42,832 nt of DNA from Prochlorococcus sp. AG-676-L21 (GCA_003210915.1 QCUA01000011.1:1-42832); one strand, 5' to 3'; numbered from the stretch's first letter, positions 25,327 to 35,765 are shown. Made by a program: numbers and translations. Notes: generated by a model from the letters alone, not told the origin.

Positions 25327-27971
25327 CTAAGGAGTTTTGTCCTCAAATCTTTTCTTGCATATTCCAAAGCATCATTTAATTTATCAATATCTTTAGCACC
25401 TGCCTGTGCAAAGTTAGGTTTACCTCCCCCTCCCCCAGAGCAAATACGTGAAATATCATTAATTAATTTCCCTGCATGCATACCTTTTTTAACTAAGTCT
25501 TCCCCAAAAGAGACAACAAATAACAATTTTCTATTTTCCTTATCTGGTATTCCTCCAAGAATCACAACCGACTTATCTCCCAATTTAGAAGTTAAATCTA
25601 ATGCTGCAGATTGTAGAGAATTTCCATCTAGTCCATCAAGTTGACTAATAATAAGCGAAAATAATCCAATTTTATTTGCAGAAGAACTTAGCGAAGAGTA
25701 TTTAAAATAAGCAATTTCATCCTTCATTTTTTGTATTTCTTTATTTTTATTAATCAACTCTGATTGCAAAGAATTAATCCTATCCAGGAGTTGATTAGGA
25801 TTTGCTTTTAACAAATCACTAAGTTGACTTACGAGAGAATTTTTATGACTAAAATATTCAAAGGCTGATTGTCCTGACAATGCTTCGATTCTTCTTACGC
25901 CCGCTGAAATTCCTTCTTCACTAATTATTTTAAAACAACCTAATTCAGATGTTGTTTTTACATGAGTACCACCGCATAGTTCCATCGAAACACTTGGCAC
26001 ATCAACAACTCTTACTTCATCATCATATTTCTCTCCAAACATAGCCACTGCCCCTCTTTCGAGAGCCTCACTCTTGGCCATATTTTTAATATCAAGAGAA
26101 TGATTTTCCAAAATCCAAGAATTAACTAAAGTCTCAACTTTAAAAATTTGATCTTTTGTAATAGGTTGAGAAGAATTGAAATCAAATCGTAATTTATTAA
26201 ATGCGACTAATGAGCCTTTTTGTCCAACGCTTTCATTAACAACTACTTTGAGAGCAGATTGTAGTAAATGAGTAGCAGTATGATTTGCCGCAGCCTTAGC
26301 TCTAGCCAAATCATTTACTTTAGTTTTAACTTTTTGTCCCAGACTTAATATTCCTTTTTTAACTATTCCATAATGCAGAAAAACGTTTTTCTTTCGAATG
26401 ACGTTATCAACTAAAACCTCTAGATCATTCGAGAATATCTTTCCAATATCACCAACTTGACCTCCAGATTCTCCATAGAAAGAAGTCTGATCAAGGACAA
26501 TTAAAACTTTCTGTCCTTCACTTGCTTGCTTAACCAAGGTTGATTCCAAAAATATACCCTTAATTTCTGCATCTGAATCGAGTGAATCATAACCATTAAA
26601 AAGTGTTTTATCAAATAAGTCTATTTCGCGTTCTAATGAACCCTCTAATGTCAAATCAATGATCTGAGAAGCAGCTTTGGCTCTTTCTTTTTGTGCAGAC
26701 ATTTCTTTGTCAAACCCCTTAACATCAACACCAATATTGTTTTCTTGAGCAATTTCTTCTGTTAGTTCTAATGGAAAGCCATAAGTATCATAAAGTTCAA
26801 ATGCTTTAAACCCAGTAATCATTTTCTGACCCGATGAAATCAATTCATCTAGTAATTTCTCTCCTCTATCAAGAGTTTCTCTAAATCTTATTTCTTCAAT
26901 TTTTATCTCACTCAATATATGGTCACAATTATTTTTTAAATCTGGATAATTCTCTTGCATTAATTTAATACCTACACTTGCAAGTTTCGATAAAAATTCA
27001 TTTTTTAAGCCTAACAATCTTCCATGTCTAACCATTCTTCGAATCAGTCTTCTTAATATATATCCCCTTCCAAGATTACTTGCTACTACGCCATCAGAAA
27101 TTAAATGTATAACTGCTCTTATATGATCTCCAATAATTTTTAAAGAGATTTTGGTTCTTTCATTTGAAGAATAATAATCAATTTTGGAGATCTCAGAAGC
27201 TTTTTGAATAATTGGAAAAATCAAATCTGTTTCGTAATTATTCTTCTTCTTTTGCAATATTTGAGCCATTCTTTCAAGCCCCATTCCAGTATCAATATTT
27301 TTGTATTTCAAATCTGTCAATTGACCATCAGGGTCACGGTTATATTGCATAAATACAAGATTATAAAATTCTATAAAACGATCACCATCTTCTAAATCAA
27401 TATTCTGAAGACCTTTTTCTGGTTTAAAGTCATAATATAATTCTGAACATGGTCCACAAGGACCTGTTTTCCCTGAAGACCAGAAATTATCTTTTTCTCC
27501 AAGCTTAATTATCCTTTGTGGATGAATCCCGATATCTTCTTTCCAAATCTTTACAGAATCATCATCTTCATGAAAGACACTCACTATTATATTCTCAGCA
27601 GAAAGTCCGTAAATATCAGTAACTAATTCCCAAGCCCACTCAATAGCCTCTTTCTTAAAATAATCTCCAAAAGAAAAATTACCAAGCATCTCGAAGAAGG
27701 TATGATGTCGAGCAGTAACTCCAACATTTTCAATATCGTTTGTTCTTATACACTTTTGACTAGATGTGGCTCTTTTTGATGGCCTTTCTTTCAATCCTAA
27801 AAAAACTGGCTTAAAAGGCAGCATTCCAGCGATAGTAAGCATAACTGTAGGATCATCAGGAATTAAAGATGCACTTGGAATAATTTCATGTAATTTTTCA
27901 TGGTAAAAATTTAAAAATTCTTTTCTTATTTCATCACCTGTAATTGGAGTGCTTTTAGTTTGAGATTTCAT
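25311..27971 (-). CDS. alaS: Alanyl-tRNA synthetase
   Basis: Charges tRNA-Ala and edits mischarged Ser/Gly. At 886 residues it is full length. The class II catalytic core runs to about residue 250 (F-F-x-x-x-x-[31 protein letters not shown]). Editing-domain zinc ligands are in A-N-H-T-A-T-H-L-L and M-E-L-C-G-G-T-H-V. The C-terminal oligomerisation domain ends with the [13 protein letters not shown] loop. Start M-K-S-Q-T at 27971 leaves 113 bp to the divergent flavodiiron operon. The end overlaps speA by 16 nt. Confidence 0.97.
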   Translation of the reverse strand: MKSQTKSTPITGDEIRKEFLNFYHEKLHEIIPSASLIPDDPTVMLTIAGMLPFKPVFLGLKERPSKRATSSQKCIRTNDIENVGVTARHHTFFEMLGNFSFGDYFKKEAIEWAWELVTDIYGLSAENIIVSVFHEDDDSVKIWKEDIGIHPQRIIKLGEKDNFWSSGKTGPCGPCSELYYDFKPEKGLQNIDLEDGDRFIEFYNLVFMQYNRDPDGQLTDLKYKNIDTGMGLERMAQILQKKKNNYETDLIFPIIQKASEISKIDYYSSNERTKISLKIIGDHIRAVIHLISDGVVASNLGRGYILRRLIRRMVRHGRLLGLKNEFLSKLASVGIKLMQENYPDLKNNCDHILSEIKIEEIRFRETLDRGEKLLDELISSGQKMITGFKAFELYDTYGFPLELTEEIAQENNIGVDVKGFDKEMSAQKERAKAASQIIDLTLEGSLEREIDLFDKTLFNGYDSLDSDAEIKGIFLESTLVKQASEGQKVLIVLDQTSFYGESGGQVGDIGKIFSNDLEVLVDNVIRKKNVFLHYGIVKKGILSLGQKVKTKVNDLARAKAAANHTATHLLQSALKVVVNESVGQKGSLVAFNKLRFDFNSSQPITKDQIFKVETLVNSWILENHSLDIKNMAKSEALERGAVAMFGEKYDDEVRVVDVPSVSMELCGGTHVKTTSELGCFKIISEEGISAGVRRIEALSGQSAFEYFSHKNSLVSQLSDLLKANPNQLLDRINSLQSELINKNKEIQKMKDEIAYFKYSSLSSSANKIGLFSLIISQLDGLDGNSLQSAALDLTSKLGDKSVVILGGIPDKENRKLLFVVSFGEDLVKKGMHAGKLINDISRICSGGGGGKPNFAQAGAKDIDKLNDALEYARKDLRTKLLSYSDK

Positions 27972-28084
27972 TTATAACAGTATCAATAATGAAGTGATTA
28001 AAAACAAATTCGGTAATTCCACACTTAGATTCACGCGGATTTATATTGTATTTAACTAAAGTCATAATACAAAAGAATAATAGT

Positions 28085-29860
28085 ATGATAACTTCTGCAA
28101 AAACAAGTACTTCAGAGATGAATAAAGTTGAGCAAAAATTATCTGTGCAACAGAAAGTTTTTGCAGATGACACAATTGCAATTAGATCTCTTGACTGGGA
28201 TCGAAGTAGGTTTGATATTGAATTTGGATTAAGAAATGGAACTACTTATAATAGTTTTATCATTAAGGGTCAAAAACTAGCAATAATTGATACAAGCCAC
28301 GCTAAATTTGAAAAACTATGGTTTGAGCAATTACTTAAAGAAGTAAATCCAGAAGAAATTGATTATTTAATTACAAGTCATACAGAGCCTGACCACTCAG
28401 GTTTAATTGGAAACCTCTTAACTCTTAATCCAAAAATAATAGTAGTTGGTTCAAAATTAGCGCTTAAATTTATCGAGGATCAAATACATATTCCATTTAA
28501 AAGTTTAGAAGTAAAAAGTGGACAATATTTAGATCTTGGAGCTAATCCCACAAGTGGAGTAAATCATAATATTGAATTTATAAGTGCACCAAATTTACAT
28601 TGGCCAGATACCATTTTCTCCTACGATCACGGTACGAATGTTTTATATACATGCGATGCTTTTGGATTGCATTATTGCTCTGATGAATTTTTTGATAATG
28701 ATCAAAAAGAAATTTATGAAGATTTTCGTTTTTATTACGATTGCCTTATGGGCCCGAACGCAAGAAGTGTTCTACAAGCTATCAAACGAATAGATAAGTT
28801 ACCTAGACTTAAAACTATAGCTGTGGGTCATGGGCCATTGCTTCATAATCAAGTAAATTTTTGGAAAGAAAAGTATTCAGAGTGGAGTAGTAATAAGAGT
28901 AAAGGCAATGAATTTGTATCTGTCTGCTACATCAGTGATTATGGATATTGTGATCGATTAAGTCAAGCTATATCTCACGGCATAAGTAAGACAGATGCAC
29001 AGGTTCAATTAATTGATTTAAGATCTTCAGATTCTCAGGAATTAACAGGTTTAATTTCAGAATCTAAAGCCGTAGTAATCCCAACCTGGCCAGTTACGTC
29101 TGATAATGAATTAAAAGAGTCTCTTGGCACTCTTTTTGCCGCATTAAAGCCTAAACAATTTACGGCAGTTTACGATGCTTTTGGAGGAAATGATGAACCG
29201 ATAGACTCATTAGCAAGTAAGTTGAGAGAATTAGGACAAAAAGAAGCCTTTTCACCTCTAAGAGTTAAAAATATTCCAGATCCTATTATCTATCAACAAT
29301 TTGAAGAAGCTGGAACCGACTTGGGACAATTAATTAATAAGAAGAAAAATATTGCTTCAATGAAAAGCCTGGATTCAAATCTGGATAAAGCTTTAGGGAG
29401 ATTAAGTGGAGGTTTATATGTAGTTACAGCTAGCCAAGGAGAAGGTTCGACTTTTAGACAAAGCGCGATGGTAGCAAGCTGGGTTAGTCAGGCAAGTTTC
29501 AGTCCGCCAGGCATTACAGTTGCAGTAGCGAAAGATAGAGCTATTGAATCTTATATGCAAGTTGGAGAAGGTTTTGTAGTTAATATCTTACGAGAAGATA
29601 ACTATCAAAAAATGTTTAGACATTTTTTAAAAAGATTTGCACCTGGAGCAGATAGATTTGCTGATGTAGATGTAGTGAACAATATCGCAAATGGTGGACC
29701 AGTACTTTCTGATTCTCTCGCATTTTTAGATTGTAAAGTAAGTTCACGATTAGAGACTCCAGATCATTGGATTATTTACGGTATAGTTAAAAATGGAAGC
29801 GTTTCTGATTTATCCTGTAAAACAGCCGTTCATCATAGGAAAGTTGCTAATCACTACTAA
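28085..29860 (+). CDS. flv3: Flavodiiron protein, Flv3-like (with intact di-iron ligands)
   Basis: A 591-residue cyanobacterial class C flavodiiron protein that reduces O2 to water with electrons from photosystem I, as a heterodimer with Flv1. There are three domains: metallo-beta-lactamase-like (to about 265), flavodoxin (about 285-420) and flavin reductase (about 440-591). Di-iron ligands are present: S-H-T-E-P-D-H-S, L-H-W-P-D, C-D-A-F-G and G-H-G-P. The complete ligand set marks it as the Flv3 type. ATG 28085 is preferred over the in-frame start at 28046, since the extra 13 residues are not family-like. Flv1 follows after 17 nt. Confidence 0.92.
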   Translation: MITSAKTSTSEMNKVEQKLSVQQKVFADDTIAIRSLDWDRSRFDIEFGLRNGTTYNSFIIKGQKLAIIDTSHAKFEKLWFEQLLKEVNPEEIDYLITSHTEPDHSGLIGNLLTLNPKIIVVGSKLALKFIEDQIHIPFKSLEVKSGQYLDLGANPTSGVNHNIEFISAPNLHWPDTIFSYDHGTNVLYTCDAFGLHYCSDEFFDNDQKEIYEDFRFYYDCLMGPNARSVLQAIKRIDKLPRLKTIAVGHGPLLHNQVNFWKEKYSEWSSNKSKGNEFVSVCYISDYGYCDRLSQAISHGISKTDAQVQLIDLRSSDSQELTGLISESKAVVIPTWPVTSDNELKESLGTLFAALKPKQFTAVYDAFGGNDEPIDSLASKLRELGQKEAFSPLRVKNIPDPIIYQQFEEAGTDLGQLINKKKNIASMKSLDSNLDKALGRLSGGLYVVTASQGEGSTFRQSAMVASWVSQASFSPPGITVAVAKDRAIESYMQVGEGFVVNILREDNYQKMFRHFLKRFAPGADRFADVDVVNNIANGGPVLSDSLAFLDCKVSSRLETPDHWIIYGIVKNGSVSDLSCKTAVHHRKVANHY

Positions 29861-29877
29861 AAAATAAATCTTTAAAG

Positions 29878-31680
29878 ATGTCAGTAATTAATACAAGTTC
29901 ACTTTTAGAAAATAAAAACTTATCAATATATGAAATAACTAAAAATTTTATTTGCATCAGATTTCTTGATCAAAACAAAGAAAGGTTTGAGCTCGAATTT
30001 AATCTTGAGAAAGGAACTTCATTTAATACCTTTTTAATCATAAGTAATAATGATTTTTTCATTATTCATCCACCTGAAAAAGAATATTCAAAATTAATTA
30101 ATGAAGTAATTTCAAATTTTCATGATGAGTTTAAATTCAACAAAATTAACATAATTACTGGTCATGTAAATCCTAAAATTATTGAAACTATAAAGTCAAT
30201 CAGTGTCCAATTCGGCAACTTAACTCTCACATGTTCGAATCCTGGTTTTAAGCTTATTAGTGAACTTTGGAATCAAAAAAATCCAAATTTAAAAACTTTT
30301 ATTGAGCGAGAATTACCTGAAATTAACATCGTAAAAAAAGAACTTAATCTAGAACTAGAAAATATTTCATTAAAACTAATTCCTGTACCAACTGCCCGGT
30401 GGCCGGGTGGATTAATCATATATGAAGAGAATCAAGAAATACTTTTAAGTGAAAAAATATTTTCTGCACATTTAGCATCTGAAGAATGGTCAGAAACCAA
30501 CAGAATGAGTACAGAAATTGATAGAAAACATTTTTATGATTGTCTTATGGCACCAATGTCTAATCAAATCGTATCAATAGCTGAAAAAATTTCTGAATTA
30601 GACATTAAAACTATTGCTCCACTTCACGGTCCAGCAATTGAGTACAGCTTAAAAAGCTTTTTAAATGACTACATTAGATGGGGAGAAAATCTTTCAACAA
30701 ATAATTCTAAAGTCGTCTTGATATACGCTAGTGCTTATGGCAATACAGCCTCAATAGGTGATGCATTAGCGAAAGGTGTAAATAGAACTTCAGTAGAAGT
30801 TGAAAGTATTAATTGTGAATTTACATCTAATGATGAACTTATAAAATCTATTCAAAACGCTGATGGATATCTAATCGGATCGCCTACTTTGGGGGGACAC
30901 GCCCCAACTCCAATAGTAAGTGCTCTAGGAACTTTGTTATCAGAGGGTAATAGAGATAAACCAGTAGGCATCTTCGGTAGTTTTGGATGGAGCGGAGAAG
31001 CAATAGATTTGCTTGAGACAAAATTAAAAGATGGTGGATTTAAATTCAGTTTTGATCCAATAAGAATAAAATTTAGTCCTAATAAACCAAAAATTAAAGA
31101 ACTAGAAGAAATTGGTACTCATTTTGGAAGAAAAATTTTAAAAAAAGCAAAACAAAAAATCAGAAAATCAGATACAGGAATGATATCCAGTAAAACTGAT
31201 CCAACATTGCAAGCTTTAGGAAGAGTACTTGGTTCACTGTGTGTTCTAACTGCATCAAAAGGGAAAGATGAAAATAATGTAAAAGGAGCTATGCTTGCAT
31301 CTTGGGTAAGCCAAGCAAGTTTTTCTCCTCCTGGGTTGAGTATTTCAGTAGCAAAAGATAGATCAGTAGAATCGCTTCTTCAAAAAGGTGACTCTTTCGC
31401 CTTGAATATTCTTAGCGAAAAAGATTTCAGGGAACCTTTAAAAAGGTTTACAAAACCTTTCTCACCAGGGGAAGATCGATTTGAGGGATTAGATATTGAA
31501 TTAACACCTAATGATCAAGTAATAATTACTGAGTCATTAGCATGGTTAGATGCTTCTGTAAAAGACAGAATGGAATGCGGAGATCACTGGGTAATATATG
31601 CTGAAGTTTTACACGGCAATATATTAAAATCCGATAGTCTTACTGCTGTTCATCACCGTAAGAGTGGAGCTAACTACTAA
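29878..31680 (+). CDS. flv1: Flavodiiron protein, Flv1-like (degenerate di-iron ligands)
   Basis: A 600-residue partner of Flv3 with the same three domains. The reductase domain repeats the Flv3 motif A-S-W-V-S-Q-A-S-F-S-P-P-G. The metal site is changed: the H-x-E-x-D-H motif reads G-H-V-N-P-K-I-I, the L-H-W-P-D position reads A-R-W-P-G, and the Asp position reads S-E-K-I-F-S. These substitutions with basic or neutral residues are typical of Flv1. It therefore probably lacks its own di-iron centre and works only with Flv3. The gene lies 17 nt after flv3 and 18 nt before a flavin reductase gene, in one operon. Confidence 0.92.
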   Translation: MSVINTSSLLENKNLSIYEITKNFICIRFLDQNKERFELEFNLEKGTSFNTFLIISNNDFFIIHPPEKEYSKLINEVISNFHDEFKFNKINIITGHVNPKIIETIKSISVQFGNLTLTCSNPGFKLISELWNQKNPNLKTFIERELPEINIVKKELNLELENISLKLIPVPTARWPGGLIIYEENQEILLSEKIFSAHLASEEWSETNRMSTEIDRKHFYDCLMAPMSNQIVSIAEKISELDIKTIAPLHGPAIEYSLKSFLNDYIRWGENLSTNNSKVVLIYASAYGNTASIGDALAKGVNRTSVEVESINCEFTSNDELIKSIQNADGYLIGSPTLGGHAPTPIVSALGTLLSEGNRDKPVGIFGSFGWSGEAIDLLETKLKDGGFKFSFDPIRIKFSPNKPKIKELEEIGTHFGRKILKKAKQKIRKSDTGMISSKTDPTLQALGRVLGSLCVLTASKGKDENNVKGAMLASWVSQASFSPPGLSISVAKDRSVESLLQKGDSFALNILSEKDFREPLKRFTKPFSPGEDRFEGLDIELTPNDQVIITESLAWLDASVKDRMECGDHWVIYAEVLHGNILKSDSLTAVHHRKSGANY

Positions 31681-31698
31681 ACTAAATTATTTTTATTT

Positions 31699-32223
31699 AT
31701 GCCTGATTCAAAAGATCTAATAATCATTTCAGCAAGTTGTGGAAAAAATCTAGAACTTTCAAAAAAATTTCAAGAAAAAAGTAATGAACTTAAATTCAAT
31801 TCTACAATTTTGGATCTTACTACTTTTGATATACCGTTATTCAATCCACGATTTCATAAAAAAGAAAATATTCCTGTCGAAATAATTGAAATAAAAGAAA
31901 AGCTTTTTGCTACGGAAAAATGGATTATATGTGCTCCTGAATATAACGGTTCGATACCTCCAATTCTTACTAATCTCATAGCATGGCTATCCGTATCAGG
32001 AGATGATTTTAGAAATTTATTTAATGGTCAGCCAATTGCAATTGCAACTTTTTCTGGTGGAGTCGGATTAGAGTTATTAACCTCATTACGAATTCAATTA
32101 GTACATTTGGGAAGTCAAGTTTTGGGAAGACAACTGTTATCTTCATTTAGTAAACCAGTGGATATAAAAACAATAGAAGATATAATTCAACGACTTTCAC
32201 AAATGAAAAAATTGAAAGTATAA
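31699..32223 (+). CDS. NAD(P)H-dependent FMN reductase family protein
   Basis: A 174-residue flavodoxin-fold protein. The N-terminal I-I-S-A-S-C-G-K-N-L phosphate-binding loop and C-A-P-E-Y-N-G-S-I-P-P-I-L-T-N-L-I-A-W are the diagnostic FMN-reductase motif. The late S-G-G-V-G-L-E-L-L-T-S-L-R-I-Q-L segment also fits. The family reduces FMN or quinones with NAD(P)H. Placement 18 nt behind flv1 suggests a role in the same electron-disposal pathway, for example as electron donor or flavin supplier; this is inferred from position only. Confidence 0.85.
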   Translation: MPDSKDLIIISASCGKNLELSKKFQEKSNELKFNSTILDLTTFDIPLFNPRFHKKENIPVEIIEIKEKLFATEKWIICAPEYNGSIPPILTNLIAWLSVSGDDFRNLFNGQPIAIATFSGGVGLELLTSLRIQLVHLGSQVLGRQLLSSFSKPVDIKTIEDIIQRLSQMKKLKV

Positions 32224-32255
32224 ATTATTGTTATAAAAATTTAGACGAATTATAT

Positions 32256-34046
32256 TTATTTATTTTCATTCCAAACTTTTAAAATTTCTCTAGCCATAGG
32301 TAATGCATGTACAGATCCTCCTCCAGGAGTATTTTGCGCAAAAGCAACTATTAACAATTCACTTTTATCAGAGGGAGTAAAGCAAACAAACCATGCATGA
32401 TCTGAACCTCCTTCTCCATCTTCAGCAGTACCAGTTTTGCCTGAAACTGGAGGAAGATTAGACACCCCATAATTGATAGAGACTCCTGTTCCAGATTCAA
32501 CTACTTTTCTTAATCCGTTTTTTACTAACTGAAGATTATTTGGATCAATATCAATTTTTATACGCTTTTGATTTATTAATAGTTGATCTTCTTTTTTAGT
32601 TAAATGAGGAGTGACTAAATAACCACCATTCGCGATTGCTGCATATGCACGAGCTATTTGAATAGGTGTAACTTGGACAACAAATTGACCGATAGACATA
32701 CTCGCGATGTCCTCTGGAACCCAAGGAGTTCTTCCTGGTTCCCCCCAGCCTCTCCCTTTTTTAGCCCATTGACTACTTGCCACTAAACCTACATTTTCTT
32801 GTTCGGAAATTTCAATTCCAGATAGCGCAGCAAAGCCAAGCTTCTTAGAAACGTTATAAATTTCATCTACACCTACGCCATAGCCAATTTGATAAAAAAA
32901 AGTATTACTTGAAACTCGCAAAGCATCTTCATAACCTATTTTTCCGAACCCTAAGTCATTATGTTCTCTAAAACATTGACTTCCATATGTAATACAAGGT
33001 TTAGTTTCTAAAGAAGTTTCAGGAGGAAACCTTCCACTTTCTAAACCAGCTATAGCAGTTACAATTTTCCAAACACTCCCTGGATCATATGCATTTAAAG
33101 CTCTATTAAATAATGGTTTAGCGGGAGAATTAAACAGAGCATTATATTCTTTTTCTGGTTTAAATTCTTTTGAAAAAAAATTCAAGTCAAAAGTTGGTTT
33201 ACTAGCCATTGCTCTTATGGCACCATCTCTTGGATCCATAACTATTATTGCTCCGCCATTTTTATCTTTAAGTACTTCTTCAGCGATTAATTGTAAATTC
33301 AAGTCAATTGTCAATTCAAGGTCTTTTCCTTGTTTTGATGGTTGAATACCTAAAGATTTTGTAAAAGTGCCCGAAGAGTTCACTTCAATCATTTCTCCTC
33401 CCCATTCTCCTCTTATATGGTCTTCATAAACAAACTCAATTCCAGTTCTTCCTATTAAATCATTTAATTTATAACCTTTTTTTGACAAAATATTAAATTC
33501 AGAATCTGTAATGGGTTGGGTATAACCAATCACATGAGAAGCAACAGTGTTATAAGGGTAATTTCTAATCATTTTTGTTGAAATCTCTAAGCCATTTAAA
33601 ATATTTTCATTTTCTTTAAATTTGATAACTTGATCAACTTTTAAATCATCTAATAGAGTTATTGAAAAGCTTTTATTTTTTAAACCATCAGAATATTTCT
33701 TTTGAAGTGAATCAGATGAAATATTGAATAATTTCGAAATCTTTGATTTATACTTCTGCCATGCTTTTTTGCTGACGTATTGAGGTTTAATTATTAAAGA
33801 GTACTTAAAACGGCTATCTGCCAATATTAATCCATTCTTATCTAATATCCTCCCTCTAATTGGTTGAGTAGAAATTAGCCTAATTCTATTTTCATCAGAC
33901 ATTTTTTTGTAAGTCTCATGATTTAATAATTGAAGAAAAATTAATCTAATTAATATTAATAAAAAAGTAAAAGTAGTAATTAAATAGAAAACCAAAGGCT
34001 GTCTATTAAAAGAGGGGAAATTATTATTGAAGTTACTATTTTTCAA
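32256..34046 (-). CDS. mrdA: Penicillin-binding protein 2 (peptidoglycan transpeptidase)
   Basis: A 596-residue class B PBP that cross-links cell-wall peptides during elongation. An N-terminal transmembrane anchor lies at about residues 16-38, and the dimerisation domain has R-G-R-I-L-D-K-N-G. The transpeptidase catalytic motifs are S-V-W-K (serine nucleophile, near residue 325), S-S-N and S-G-K-T-G-T-A. G-Q-F-V-V-Q-V-T-P-I-Q-I-A-R-A-Y-A is typical. The length is normal. A 50-residue protein starts the same transcript 4 nt upstream. Confidence 0.93.
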   Translation of the reverse strand: MKNSNFNNNFPSFNRQPLVFYLITTFTFLLILIRLIFLQLLNHETYKKMSDENRIRLISTQPIRGRILDKNGLILADSRFKYSLIIKPQYVSKKAWQKYKSKISKLFNISSDSLQKKYSDGLKNKSFSITLLDDLKVDQVIKFKENENILNGLEISTKMIRNYPYNTVASHVIGYTQPITDSEFNILSKKGYKLNDLIGRTGIEFVYEDHIRGEWGGEMIEVNSSGTFTKSLGIQPSKQGKDLELTIDLNLQLIAEEVLKDKNGGAIIVMDPRDGAIRAMASKPTFDLNFFSKEFKPEKEYNALFNSPAKPLFNRALNAYDPGSVWKIVTAIAGLESGRFPPETSLETKPCITYGSQCFREHNDLGFGKIGYEDALRVSSNTFFYQIGYGVGVDEIYNVSKKLGFAALSGIEISEQENVGLVASSQWAKKGRGWGEPGRTPWVPEDIASMSIGQFVVQVTPIQIARAYAAIANGGYLVTPHLTKKEDQLLINQKRIKIDIDPNNLQLVKNGLRKVVESGTGVSINYGVSNLPPVSGKTGTAEDGEGGSDHAWFVCFTPSDKSELLIVAFAQNTPGGGSVHALPMAREILKVWNENK

Positions 34047-34050
34047 AAAT

Positions 34051-34203
34051 TTACATCTCTTTCTGTAAAAACTTGTTTTCTAATAAAGTAATAATCTCAT
34101 TTATATTTTTTAATTTTTGAACTAAAAATTTATAATCATTTCGGGTCTTAGCTTTATCAAATTCTAAACTTGATATATCTTTTTCTTGCTCTTTATTATC
34201 CAT
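34051..34203 (-). CDS. 50-residue coiled-coil-like protein upstream of PBP2
   Basis: ATG 34203 to TAA 34051-34053, with only 4 nt between its stop and the PBP2 start, so the two are very likely translated from one mRNA. The product is charged and helical (M-D-N-K-E-Q-E-K-D-I-S-S-L-E-F, then K-F-L-V-Q-K-L-K-N-I-N-E-I-I-T-L-L) with heptad-like Leu/Ile spacing and no membrane segment. Not recognised. It may be a small partner of the wall-synthesis protein. Confidence 0.6.
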   Translation of the reverse strand: MDNKEQEKDISSLEFDKAKTRNDYKFLVQKLKNINEIITLLENKFLQKEM

Positions 34204-34308
34204 AAATCTAATAATAAGTTAACTTAAAAACTAAACTTCTTTTATATTACCCCAAATAATAAATCACAAATCATCAAAATAAGATTAAATTCTATTTAAT
34301 AAAAAGGT

Positions 34309-34917
34309 TTATATTGACTGATCTAAATTTTGTTCAAAATAAGGATTACAACTGTTTTTTGAAACACCTGAAGACCAACCAATAAATGCTGAGACAAATA
34401 CAACGATAAGTATAGGTAGTAAAGCTTGTTGAGTATTTTCAAGGCTTAGCCATTCCTTCCAACTTCTAATAAATCTATCTCTTTGAAATTTCCTTTTCTC
34501 ATTTTCTGCAGCTCTAGTTTTTTTAGCAAAAGACTTTGTTACCCACTTTTCAAAAGGTAGCTTTTTTGTAATTGCCATTTTCCTCTCAACTTCTAATAGT
34601 TGTCCAGAGTTAAGCTGAGGGTGAAACGTGCTTATAAGCTCCAAAGTCTTCAGAAACATTTCTACACTTGCATCTTTTACGAGCTTTTGATCTTGACTTA
34701 AATCAGCCCAGTCAATTTCAGGATAAAAACGATTTCTGTTTGGCTGTATTTGATCTTCTGACATTTGTCCTGGTTCTCTTAACCATCTATTGGTATTTTC
34801 ATCAAACCTTCTCCAATACAAAAATGGATTAATAAAGATTGTTTTGCCTGCAATTTTGACAACATCTTGTTGTAAATGATTGCTAATTTTATTATCAGGA
34901 ATTTTCGGTTTAACCAA
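34309..34917 (-). CDS. Unrecognised 202-residue protein with C-terminal membrane helix
   Basis: I do not recognise a named family, but the composition looks like a conserved cyanobacterial protein. A soluble N-terminal part has clustered aromatic residues (I-N-P-F-L-Y-W-R-R-F, N-R-W-L-R-E-P-G-Q, R-F-Y-P-E-I-D-W-A-D-L-S). Next comes a long basic amphipathic stretch (K-K-L-P-F-E-K-W-V-T-K-S-F-A-K-K-T-R-A). A single hydrophobic segment follows (L-L-P-I-L-I-V-V-F-V-S-A-F-I-G-W) and a short outside tail with one Cys. Start at ATG 34917. The topology (large cytoplasmic N-terminus and one anchor) suggests a tail-anchored protein. It is separated by about 90 bp from the Cas4-like gene on the same strand. 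Confidence 0.8.
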   Translation of the reverse strand: MVKPKIPDNKISNHLQQDVVKIAGKTIFINPFLYWRRFDENTNRWLREPGQMSEDQIQPNRNRFYPEIDWADLSQDQKLVKDASVEMFLKTLELISTFHPQLNSGQLLEVERKMAITKKLPFEKWVTKSFAKKTRAAENEKRKFQRDRFIRSWKEWLSLENTQQALLPILIVVFVSAFIGWSSGVSKNSCNPYFEQNLDQSI

Positions 34918-35007
34918 AATCTAAAATTTATTGTCTACTTAAAGATTATCTTTATTTAAAAATTTTTCCAGAATTATCCGATAATATTATTTTTTCGAAG
35001 TCATTAA

Positions 35008-35721
35008 TTAATTTTTTGACAACTGCCAACGCTTTTTTAAATAATTACAATATTCACATTTAAAAGATGGTGAGGGGAACAAATTAGATCTGAGAAGTTT
35101 TACTGTTTCAATAACTTTGCCTTCTACCCATGCTGAAGAACAATCTAACTTAATAAAATGGACATCAAATTTTAACTGATTATTAAAAAATTTCTCATTC
35201 TTTTTCCCATTAAAATAAAGAAGATAGGCTTCATCTGCAACTTTGAAACCATTTTTTCTAAATAACCACTGATACATTTCTAATTGTCTTTTATATGCTT
35301 TTGCATAATCATATTTATTAAAAGTTTCAAACCAATCAAAATTATTTCTTGATGTTGCTTTTACATCAACGATAATTAATTCTCCATTCTTTTTTTGCCA
35401 GACATCATCCACCGCACCACCAAAGTCATAATTATATTCAGTAGATTTATATCTTATTCCTTTAAAATTGCTTCGCCAAGTATCTATATCTTTATGTTTA
35501 AAAGGTATAGCATCGATATTATGGTCAATAAATAAAGGATGAGATTCCTGTCTATCACGATAATAATCAAACTCATTTTTACATAAATTATCTACAGCAA
35601 TATTTAAAGTAAATGGTAATGATGGAGGTTTTATTTTATGCTTTTTATCAAGAACGCAACATCTAGGACAATTAAGATATTTTTCAACAGTAGACCTACT
35701 TAATTTAATAGTTTCATCCAT
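35008..35721 (-). CDS. PD-(D/E)XK nuclease, Cas4/RecB-like with Cys clusters
   Basis: A 237-residue protein with the restriction-endonuclease-like fold of the RecB/Cas4 family. Motifs: G-G-A-V-D-D-V-W (catalytic Asp), L-I-I-V-D-V-K-A-T-S (D-x-K) and Q-L-E-M-Y-Q-W-L (the Q-x-x-x-Y motif). N-terminal C-P-R-C-C and C-terminal C-E-Y-C provide four or more cysteines that could bind an iron-sulfur cluster, as in Cas4 and AddB, or zinc. It would be a DNA exonuclease or end-processing enzyme. No CRISPR array or cas gene is visible in the window, so it is a solo form. Its start lies 45 bp left of the first island att-like repeat (35766). Confidence 0.82.
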   Translation of the reverse strand: MDETIKLSRSTVEKYLNCPRCCVLDKKHKIKPPSLPFTLNIAVDNLCKNEFDYYRDRQESHPLFIDHNIDAIPFKHKDIDTWRSNFKGIRYKSTEYNYDFGGAVDDVWQKKNGELIIVDVKATSRNNFDWFETFNKYDYAKAYKRQLEMYQWLFRKNGFKVADEAYLLYFNGKKNEKFFNNQLKFDVHFIKLDCSSAWVEGKVIETVKLLRSNLFPSPSFKCEYCNYLKKRWQLSKN

Positions 35722-35765
35722 GATAATTTTGTAAAAAAGTTAAAGATAAAAAATTAAAGTATTTT

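Noticed and set aside
28046..28084. Extended start of Flv3
   Set aside because: The extra 13 residues are not like the family; ATG 28085 is a better start.
35008..35721. Part of a CRISPR-Cas locus
   Set aside because: Cas4-like motifs only; no array and no other cas gene was found in the window.
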